From: Erwinia phyllosphaerae
Lineage (GTDB): Bacteria > Pseudomonadota > Gammaproteobacteria > Enterobacterales > Enterobacteriaceae
Length of the DNA stretch: 64,000 nucleotides
Reading direction: 5' to 3'
NCBI RefSeq assembly: GCF_019132875.1
Contig: NZ_JAHSPF010000003.1
Span: 310,001-374,000 of the forward strand
Shown: positions 55,594-64,000 of the stretch, in pieces
Layout of the letters: each line of letters opens with the position of its first letter
Numbering within the stretch: the stretch's first letter is position 1
The notes under the pieces: generated by a model
Seen by the model: the letters and a program-made list of their open reading frames with translations, nothing else
Databases searched by the model: none
Told to the model about the DNA's origin: nothing
Position numbers and translations under genes: made by a program

Positions 55594-57522
55594 ATGCCAG
55601 TAATTACACTTCCTGATGGAAGTCAGCGTACTTTTGACCACGCCGTCAGCGTGATGGAGATAGCCCAGGACATCGGTCCGGGTCTGGCTAAAGCCTGTAT
55701 CGCAGGCCGTGTTAACGGCGAGCTGGTGGATGCGGTTGATCCCATCACCGAAGATGCGAACGTCGCCATCATTACTGCCAAAGATGAAGCCGGTCTGGAA
55801 ATTATTCGCCACTCCTGCGCTCACCTGCTGGGACACGCCATCAAGCAGCTTTGGCCTGACACGAAAATGGCTATTGGTCCGGTTATCGACAACGGTTTCT
55901 ATTATGATGTTGATATCGATCGTACCCTGACACAGGAAGATATCGAGCTGCTGGAAAAGCGCATGCACCAGCTGGCCGAAACGAATTACGACGTTATCAA
56001 GAAGAAGGTTAGCTGGCAGGAAGCACGCGATGCTTTTGCCGCGCGTGGCGAAAGCTACAAGATGACCATTCTTGATGAAAACATTAGCCACGACGATCGT
56101 CCCGGCCTCTATCATCACGAAGAGTACGTGGATATGTGCCGTGGCCCGCACGTTCCTAATATGCGCTTCTGCCACCATTTTAAGCTGCAGAAAATTTCCG
56201 GCGCCTACTGGCGCGGCGACAGCAACAATAAAATGCTGCAGCGTATTTATGGCACCGCATGGGCAGATAAAAAGCAGCTGGCGGCCTATTTACAGCGTCT
56301 GGAAGAAGCAGCCAAGCGCGACCATCGTAAAATTGGCAAGCAGCTTGACCTGTATCATATGCAGGAAGAAGCGCCGGGCATGGTGTTCTGGCATAACGAT
56401 GGCTGGACGATTTTCCGCGAGCTGGAAGTTTTTGTGCGCAGCAAGCTGACTGAATATAACTATCAGGAAGTGAAAGGTCCGCTGATGATGGACCGCGTGC
56501 TGTGGGAAAAAACGGGCCACTGGGAAAACTACAAAGAAGCGATGTTCACCACTTCTTCCGAGAACCGTGAATACTGCATCAAGCCAATGAATTGCCCTGG
56601 TCACGTGCAAATTTTCAATCAGGGTCTAAAATCCTACCGCGACCTGCCGTTGCGCATGGCCGAATTTGGTAGCTGTCATCGTAACGAGCCATCTGGCGCG
56701 CTGCATGGCCTGATGCGCGTACGCGGCTTTACTCAGGACGATGCCCATATCTTCTGTACGGAAGAGCAGGTAAGAACGGAAGTAAACAGCTGTATCCGTA
56801 TGGTGTATGACATGTACAGCACTTTCGGTTTTGAAAAAATCGTGGTGAAGCTGTCTACCCGTCCGGCCAAACGCATCGGGTCTGATGAACAGTGGGATCG
56901 TGCAGAAGCCGACCTGGCTGCCGCGCTGAAAGAGAACGATATCCCGTTCGAGTATCAGCCGGGCGAAGGTGCCTTCTACGGCCCTAAAATTGAATTTACC
57001 CTGCATGACTGTCTGGATCGCGCATGGCAGTGTGGCACTGTTCAGCTGGACTTCTCGCTGCCGGGCCGCCTGAGCGCCTCCTACGTGGGTGAAAATAATG
57101 AACGTCAGGTGCCGGTGATGATTCACCGCGCTATTCTGGGTTCAGTGGAGCGCTTTATCGGTATTTTAACCGAAGAGTATGCCGGTTTCTTCCCAACCTG
57201 GCTGGCTCCTGTACAAGTGGTGGTGATGAATATCACCGATGGTCAGTCCGAATATGTTGCAGAATTGACCCAAAAACTTCAGAATGCGGGCATTCGTGTA
57301 AAAGCGGACTTGAGAAACGAGAAGATTGGCTTTAAAATCCGCGAGCACACGTTACGTCGTGTCCCCTATATGTTGGTCTGTGGTGATAAAGAGGTGGAAG
57401 CAGGCAAGGTTGCCGTTCGCACCCGCCGTGGTAAAGACCTGGGCAGCATGGACGTAAACGAAGCGATCGCGAAACTGCAGGATGAAATCCGCAGTCGCAA
57501 TCTTCATCAACTGGAGGAATAA
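55594..57522 (+). CDS. thrS: Threonine-tRNA ligase
   Basis: A 642-residue class II synthetase (E. coli: 642). Domains: N-terminal TGS (about 1-60; [15 protein letters not shown]), editing domain with the HxxxH zinc-like motif [14 protein letters not shown], and catalytic core with motifs [22 protein letters not shown] and [15 protein letters not shown]. The zinc ligands are the Cys in MNCPGH and later histidines. The C-terminal anticodon-binding domain starts near 540. It charges tRNA-Thr and autoregulates its own translation in E. coli. Confidence 0.98.
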   Translation: MPVITLPDGSQRTFDHAVSVMEIAQDIGPGLAKACIAGRVNGELVDAVDPITEDANVAIITAKDEAGLEIIRHSCAHLLGHAIKQLWPDTKMAIGPVIDNGFYYDVDIDRTLTQEDIELLEKRMHQLAETNYDVIKKKVSWQEARDAFAARGESYKMTILDENISHDDRPGLYHHEEYVDMCRGPHVPNMRFCHHFKLQKISGAYWRGDSNNKMLQRIYGTAWADKKQLAAYLQRLEEAAKRDHRKIGKQLDLYHMQEEAPGMVFWHNDGWTIFRELEVFVRSKLTEYNYQEVKGPLMMDRVLWEKTGHWENYKEAMFTTSSENREYCIKPMNCPGHVQIFNQGLKSYRDLPLRMAEFGSCHRNEPSGALHGLMRVRGFTQDDAHIFCTEEQVRTEVNSCIRMVYDMYSTFGFEKIVVKLSTRPAKRIGSDEQWDRAEADLAAALKENDIPFEYQPGEGAFYGPKIEFTLHDCLDRAWQCGTVQLDFSLPGRLSASYVGENNERQVPVMIHRAILGSVERFIGILTEEYAGFFPTWLAPVQVVVMNITDGQSEYVAELTQKLQNAGIRVKADLRNEKIGFKIREHTLRRVPYMLVCGDKEVEAGKVAVRTRRGKDLGSMDVNEAIAKLQDEIRSRNLHQLEE

Positions 57523-57525
57523 GGT

Positions 57526-58077
57526 ATTAAAGGCGGAAAACGAGTTCAACCGGCGCGTCCTAATCGCATTAACAGAGAAATCCGCGCCACTGAGGTTCGT
57601 CTGACTGGCGTCGATGGCGAGCAGATTGGTATTGTCAGTCTGAATGAGGCTTTGGAAAAAGCTGAGGAAGCAGGCGTTGATTTAGTAGAAATCAGCCCTA
57701 ACGCCGAGCCGCCCGTTTGCCGTATCATGGATTACGGCAAGTTCCTCTACGAGAAAAGCAAATCTTCTAAAGAACAGAAGAAAAAGCAAAAGATTATCCA
57801 GGTTAAGGAAATTAAATTCCGTCCTGGTACCGATGATGGCGACTATCAGGTAAAACTACGCAACCTGATTCGCTTTCTGGAAGAAGGTGATAAAGCTAAA
57901 ATCACGCTGCGTTTTCGCGGTCGTGAAATGGCTCACCAGCAGGTCGGTATGGAAATGCTTTACCGCATCCGTAAAGACCTGTGCGAAGACATGGAGCTGG
58001 CGATTGTCGAATCCTTCCCTTCGAAGATCGAAGGTCGCCAGATGATCATGGTGCTCGCTCCTAAGAAGAAACAGTAG
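57526..58077 (+). CDS. infC: Translation initiation factor IF-3 (AUU start)
   Basis: 183 residues, nearly identical in pattern to E. coli IF-3 (180). The start is ATT at 57526 behind GGAGGAATAAGGT, giving [20 protein letters not shown]; no ATG exists in the right place. The rare AUU start is the basis of IF-3 autoregulation. N-domain: [20 protein letters not shown]; linker [14 protein letters not shown]-domain: [20 protein letters not shown]. It begins 3 nt after the thrS stop. The E. coli infC coding region also holds promoters and the L20 control site for rpmI-rplT. Confidence 0.97.
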   Translation: MKGGKRVQPARPNRINREIRATEVRLTGVDGEQIGIVSLNEALEKAEEAGVDLVEISPNAEPPVCRIMDYGKFLYEKSKSSKEQKKKQKIIQVKEIKFRPGTDDGDYQVKLRNLIRFLEEGDKAKITLRFRGREMAHQQVGMEMLYRIRKDLCEDMELAIVESFPSKIEGRQMIMVLAPKKKQ

Positions 58078-58170
58078 GCCCTAAAGTGACAGCGATTCGG
58101 CGGCGTGCCGTCAGATCGCTGTTCGCCTGCCTGTTTTATTTTATTAACAATGCGAAGTGGATGTTTTTAA

Positions 58171-58368
<198 letters not shown>

Positions 58369-58407
58369 GTCATTTTTTTTAAACAGAATATTAAACAGGA
58401 GAGCTAA

Positions 58408-58764
<357 letters not shown>

Positions 58765-58772
58765 GTCAGGTG

Positions 58773-58802
58773 AAAGAGGGAGCTGGTCTCCCTCTTTTAT
58801 TT
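58773..58802 (+). terminator. Terminator after rplT
   Basis: AAAGAGGGAG-CTGGT-CTCCCTCTTT stem followed by TATTTTT. Confidence 0.85.
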
Positions 58803-58821
58803 TTGTAACCACAGCAAAAGA

Positions 58822-58850
58822 TTGACATTTTTGTCCATGCGCTTTTCAAT
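58822..58850 (+). promoter_or_regulatory. Promoter of pheM-pheST
   Basis: TTGACA (58822-58827), 17 bp, then TTCAAT (58845-58850). It is correctly placed about 40 nt ahead of the leader peptide. Confidence 0.6.
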
Positions 58851-58890
58851 AGGGCCACAGCTAAGCAGCCCGGCGACAAGGTAACGCATC

Positions 58891-58932
58891 ATGACCGCGA
58901 ATTTCCGCTTCTTTTTTTACTTTAGCACCTGA
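58891..58932 (+). CDS. pheM: pheST operon leader peptide
   Basis: A 13-residue leader, [13 protein letters not shown], with five phenylalanines in a row of eight residues. E. coli PheM is [14 protein letters not shown], so this is a clear homologue one residue shorter. Ribosome stalling at Phe codons when charged tRNA-Phe is scarce controls the attenuator downstream. Confidence 0.95.
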   Translation: [13 protein letters not shown]

Positions 58933-60069
<1,137 letters not shown>

Positions 60070-60084
60070 GGGCGGGCAACACCG

Positions 60085-62472
60085 ATGAAATTCAGCGAAC
60101 TCTGGTTACGTGAGTGGGTTAGCCCAGCCATAGACAGTGCAGCACTTAGCGAACAAATTACCATGGCCGGTCTGGAAGTGGACGGCGTAGAAGCCGTGGC
60201 CGGCGCTTTTCACGGCGTGGTGGTGGGCGAAGTTGTAGAATGCGGCCAGCATCCTAACGCGGACAAACTGCGCGTAACAAAAATTAATGTCGGCGGCGAT
60301 CGCCTGCTGGACATCGTCTGCGGCGCGCCAAACTGCCGTCAGGGTCTGAAGGTGGCCGTAGCGACGGTTGGCGTGGTTCTGCCGGGCGACTTTAAAATCA
60401 AAGCGGCCAAACTGCGCGGCGAGCCTTCAGAAGGCATGCTTTGTTCTTATTCCGAGCTGGGTATTTCTGACGATCATAACGGCATTATTGAACTGCCGCT
60501 GGACGCCGCCGTTGGCACCGACATTCGTGAATACCTCAAGCTTGACGACAGCACCATTGAAATCAGCGTAACGCCTAACCGCGCAGACTGCCTGGGTATT
60601 ATCGGTATCGCGCGCGACGTTGCGGTATTGAATAAAATGGATCTGGTTGAGCCGGTGATTGAGCCGGTAACCGCATCTGTTCAGGACACCTTTCCCATCC
60701 GCGTTGATGCGGTTGAGGCCTGCCCACGTTATCTGGGGCGCGTTATTAAAGGCATCAATGTTAAAGCCGCCACGCCGCTGTGGATGAAAGAGAAGCTGCG
60801 CCGCTGCGGTATCCGCTCAATCGATCCCGTGGTGGATGTTACCAACTACGTGCTGCTTGAGCTCGGTCAGCCAATGCACGCCTTCGATCTTGACCGTCTC
60901 GACGGCGGCATCATTGTGCGCATGGCGGAAGAGGGCGAAACGCTGACGCTGCTTGACGGCACAGAGGCGAAGCTGAACGCCGACACCTTAGTGATTGCCG
61001 ATCATCATAAAGCGCTGGCAATGGGCGGCATCTTTGGCGGCGAACATTCCGGCGTCAATGAAGAAACCACCAACGTGCTGTTTGAGTGCGCCTTCTTTAG
61101 CCCGCTTTCCATCACCGGCCGCGCGCGCCGTCACGGTCTGCATACTGATGCCTCGCATCGCTATGAGCGCGGCGTTGACTTCCAGCTGCAATATAAAGCC
61201 ATCGAGCGCGCTACGCGTTTGCTGCTGGATATCTGCGGCGGCGAAGCTGGCCCGGTTATCGACCAGACTCATCAGGAAGCGCTGCCAGTCCGTGCAACCA
61301 TCACGCTGCGCCGGGAAAAGCTGGATCGCCTGATTGGTCACGTTATTGCCGATAGCGAAGTCAGCGACATTCTGCGCCGTCTGGGCTGTGAAGTCAGTGA
61401 AGGTGAGGGTTTCTGGCAGGCGGTGGCACCAGCCTGGCGTTTCGATATGCAAATCGAAGAAGATCTGGTGGAAGAAGTTGCCCGCGTATACGGCTACAAC
61501 AATATTCCTGACGTGCCGGTTCAGGCGGGACTGATTATGACTTCGCACCGCGAAGCTAATCTGTCGCTGAAGCGCGTGAAGGCGATGCTGGTAGACAAAG
61601 GTTATCAGGAAGCGATTACCTATAGCTTTGTCGATCCTAAAGTGCAGGCGCTGCTGCATCCGGGCGAAGAAAACCTGGTGCTGCCAAGCCCTATCTCCGT
61701 TGAGATGTCTGCAATGCGTCTTTCTTTGTGGACCGGCCTGCTGTCTGCGGTGGTTTACAATCAGAATCGTCAGCAGAGCCGCGTGCGCCTGTTTGAAAGC
61801 GGCTTACGCTTTGTGCCTGATACACAGGCAAACCTCGGTATCCGGCAGGATGTTATGCTGGCGGGCGTGATTAGCGGCGCTCGCTATGAGGAACACTGGG
61901 ATCTGGCGCGTCAGGCAGTTGACTTCTATGATTTAAAAGGTGATTTAGAGTCCGTACTCGATCTGACAGGCAAACTGAGCGAAATTGAGTTCCGCGCTGA
62001 GGCTCATACGGCGCTGCATCCGGGACAGAGCGCCGGAATTTATTTGCAGGATCAGCGTATCGGTTACCTGGGCGTTGTTCATCCGGAACTTGAGCGGAAA
62101 CTGGATCTTAACGGCCGTACCGTGGTCTTTGAACTGGAATGGGACAAGGTGTCAGACCGCGTCCTGCCTGAAGCGAGCGAGGTTTCACGCTTCCCGGCAA
62201 ACCGTCGTGATATCGCTGTGCTGGTGGCTGAAAACGTGCCCGCAGCAGATATTATCGCCGAATGTAAGAAAGTTGGCGTAAATCAGGTAGTTGGCGTAAA
62301 CTTGTTTGATGTGTACCGCGGTAAGGGTGTTAATGAAGGTTTTAAGAGCCTTGCTATCAGCCTGATTTTGCAAGATACCGGCCGGACACTCGAAGAAGAG
62401 GAGATCGCTGCAACCGTCGCCAAATGTGTTGCGGCGTTAAAAGAGCGATTCCAGGCAACCTTGAGGGATTGA
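60085..62472 (+). CDS. pheT: Phenylalanine-tRNA ligase beta subunit
   Basis: A 795-residue subunit (E. coli: 795). N-terminal tRNA-binding OB fold (about 40-150; [20 protein letters not shown]), B3/B4 editing domain, B5 helix-turn-helix, catalytic-like core and C-terminal ferredoxin-like anticodon domain (about 700-795; [15 protein letters not shown]). It performs editing of misacylated Tyr-tRNA-Phe. Four nucleotides separate its stop from ihfA. Confidence 0.98.
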
Positions 62473-62476
62473 ACCT

Positions 62477-62776
62477 ATGGCGCTTACAAAAGCTGAGATG
62501 TCTGAATACCTGTTTGAAAAGCTTGGGCTTAGCAAACGGGATGCCAAAGAGCTGGTAGAACTGTTTTTTGAAGAGGTACGACGTGCTTTGGAAAACGGTG
62601 AACAGGTGAAACTGTCAGGATTTGGCAACTTCGACCTTCGCGACAAAAATCAACGTCCGGGACGTAACCCCAAGACCGGCGAAGATATTCCGATTACGGC
62701 GCGTCGTGTGGTAACTTTCCGTCCTGGTCAGAAGCTGAAAAGCCGGGTCGAGAACGCTACGCCGAAAGAAGACTAA
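62477..62776 (+). CDS. ihfA: Integration host factor alpha subunit
   Basis: A 99-residue DNA-bending protein (E. coli: 99): [40 protein letters not shown] and [20 protein letters not shown]. The intercalating Pro lies in RPGRNPKTG. It pairs with IhfB. As in E. coli it lies directly behind pheT. IHF is a usual partner at sigma-54 promoters such as the one at astA. A terminator follows. Confidence 0.98.
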
Positions 62777-62789
62777 TCGATGCTCTACA

Positions 62790-62816
62790 AAAGGCCGCTT
62801 AATGCGGCCTTTTTTA
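62790..62816 (+). terminator. Terminator after ihfA
   Basis: AAAGGCCGC-TTAAT-GCGGCCTTTTTT. Confidence 0.88.
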
Positions 62817-62849
62817 TCCCTGAATTTTGGGCTGTTCTGGAAAAGATTT

Positions 62850-63833
62850 ATGACCCCGCTTGCACAACAGGTGGCGCAGGCTCGTCGGCATCAGCGCCGC
62901 TGGCTGGCCGCACTGGCGGCTTTCTGTTTGTTAATGGTTTTACTGAGCCTTTGTGCCGGCGATCGCTGGCTATGGCCGCAAAGCTGGTTTGCCGGACAGA
63001 ATCAGCTCTTTATCTGGCAGCTGCGCTTACCGCGTACGCTGGCGGTAGTGCTGGTGGGCGCTTCGCTGGCGGTTACCGGTGCAATTATGCAGGCGCTGTT
63101 TGAAAACCCGTTGGCCGAACCCGGTTTGCTTGGGGTAGCGAACGGTGCCGGTGTCGGACTGGTGCTGAGCATCTTCACCGGTCTGTCAGGCTTATGGCCC
63201 GTCAGCGTTTTTGCCATCGCAGGCGCGCTGTTGATTACCTTTATCCTGCTTCGCTTTTCTCGCCGTTCGCTCTCCAGTAGCCGACTGTTGCTGGCAGGCG
63301 TCGCCTTAGGCATTATCTGTAGCGCGGTAATGACCTGGGCCGTCTATTTCAGCTCCAGTCTGGATTTACGCCAGCTGATGTACTGGATGATGGGCGGCTT
63401 TAGCGGCGTTGACTGGCGCTACGGCGGGCTGATGATTGCGTTGCTGCCGGTGCTGGTCTGGCTCTGCTGCCAGTGGCGCGTGTTGAACCTGCTGGCGCTG
63501 GGCGAGACGTCCGCCCGTCAGCTGGGCCTGCCGCTGCTGCTGTGGCGCAATGTGCTGGTACTGGCTACCGGCTGGCTGACCGGCGTCAGCGTGGCGATGG
63601 CCGGGGCCATTGGCTTTATCGGCCTGGTTGTACCGCATATTTTGCGCCTGAACAATATTAACGATCATCGTATGCTGTTACCGGCCTGCGCGCTGGCCGG
63701 CGGCGGCGTCCTGCTGGCGGCGGACATTCTTGCACGCACCGCCATCGCTGCGGCAGAATTACCGATTGGCGTAGTGACGGCAACGCTTGGCGCGCCGGTT
63801 TTTATCTGGCTACTTTTACGCAATCGAGCCTGA
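62850..63833 (+). CDS. btuC: Vitamin B12 ABC transporter permease BtuC
   Basis: A 327-residue inner-membrane permease (E. coli: 326) with about ten membrane helices. Signatures: [72 protein letters not shown] and [12 protein letters not shown]. The ATG at 62850 gives the E. coli-like length; a frame extending upstream overlaps the ihfA terminator and is rejected. It works with BtuD and periplasmic BtuF. Confidence 0.96.
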   Translation: MTPLAQQVAQARRHQRRWLAALAAFCLLMVLLSLCAGDRWLWPQSWFAGQNQLFIWQLRLPRTLAVVLVGASLAVTGAIMQALFENPLAEPGLLGVANGAGVGLVLSIFTGLSGLWPVSVFAIAGALLITFILLRFSRRSLSSSRLLLAGVALGIICSAVMTWAVYFSSSLDLRQLMYWMMGGFSGVDWRYGGLMIALLPVLVWLCCQWRVLNLLALGETSARQLGLPLLLWRNVLVLATGWLTGVSVAMAGAIGFIGLVVPHILRLNNINDHRMLLPACALAGGGVLLAADILARTAIAAAELPIGVVTATLGAPVFIWLLLRNRA

Positions 63834-63874
63834 CCATCGGTCAGCTTTTCTCTCTACTGAAACAGGAAAAACCA

Positions 63875-64000
63875 ATGAGTATTTACGATACAGAACTGGT
63901 CACGCTGGATGGTGAAGCCACTACCCTGGCAAACTGGCAAGGCCAGGTGCTGCTGGTGGTTAATGTGGCTTCAAAATGTGGTCTGACGCCGCAATATGAA
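63875..64000 (+). CDS. btuE: Glutathione/thioredoxin peroxidase BtuE, partial
   Basis: The first 42 codons of a glutathione peroxidase-family enzyme, cut by the window end. The predicted start is MSIYDTELVTLDGEATTLAN; VNVASKCGLTPQYE contains the peroxidatic cysteine, identical to the E. coli BtuE segment. The ATG follows AGGAAAAACC. It lies between btuC and presumably btuD, as in E. coli, and is not needed for B12 uptake. Confidence 0.93.
   Translation, partial: MSIYDTELVTLDGEATTLANWQGQVLLVVNVASKCGLTPQYE

Overview
The window looks like a chromosomal segment of an Enterobacterales bacterium, most likely an Erwiniaceae member (Pantoea/Mixta/Erwinia-like). The gene order is a recognisable variant of the E. 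coli chromosome: astADBE, spy, cho, nadE, osmE, katE, tcyP, ydjM, yniC, yniB, yniA, ydiZ, ydiY, then thrS, infC, rpmI, rplT, pheM, pheST, ihfA, btuC, btuE. Three accessory blocks sit in this backbone. All identifications come from reading the sequence and from remembered family features; no database search was run.

Layout. 1-5020 (minus strand): the end of a type VI secretion cluster (SH3-like lipoprotein, tssL with an OmpA-like tail, a tssM that stops after about 700 residues, tagF and the start of an FHA protein). 5183-5416: a remnant of a NIT-domain (NasR-like) regulator. 5402-15687: a sugar or polyol island (DeoR-type repressor; divergent operon with a split transketolase, two SDR dehydrogenases, a ribose-type ABC transporter with a DUF2291 lipoprotein, and an FGGY kinase). 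A perfect 13-bp operator-like sequence occurs twice, in inverted orientation, between repressor and operon. 15691-19116: a YbcL-like protein, a YchO-like outer-membrane barrel and a bestrophin-family protein (YneE). 19705-24605: astADBE without astC, directly behind a sigma-54-type promoter. 24912-40920: backbone genes with visible control sites (BaeR-like box at spy, LexA boxes at cho and ydjM, a palindromic operator at a tetR-efflux pair).

40921-55590 is the main accessory region between ydiY and thrS. Its first part (41207-47237) is a compact export cassette: a glycine-rich double-glycine precursor peptide, a membrane fusion protein, a C39-peptidase ABC exporter, an LpxL/HtrB-like acyltransferase and a NodT-type outer-membrane factor. 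The last four genes overlap end to start, so the acyltransferase is translationally built into the peptide-export operon. This is the best candidate for an undescribed system: a possible acylated class II-type microcin with its own tripartite exporter. Its second part (48305-55400) is a decayed prophage or cargo region: a DUF2591-like protein, Rz/Rz1 spanins, a frameshifted phage metallopeptidase, a tail-protein/Mrr-nuclease chimera, broken tail genes and several small secreted proteins. It is bracketed by two direct copies of a segment of about 650 bp, each carrying a DUF6404 gene.

55594-64000 is a highly conserved translation and nucleoid block with its classical control features: AUU start of infC, the pheM leader peptide with attenuator, and intrinsic terminators. 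The window ends inside btuE. Four separate intergenic minisatellite arrays (units of 20-21, 35-36, 36 and 36 bp) are a notable trait of this genome.
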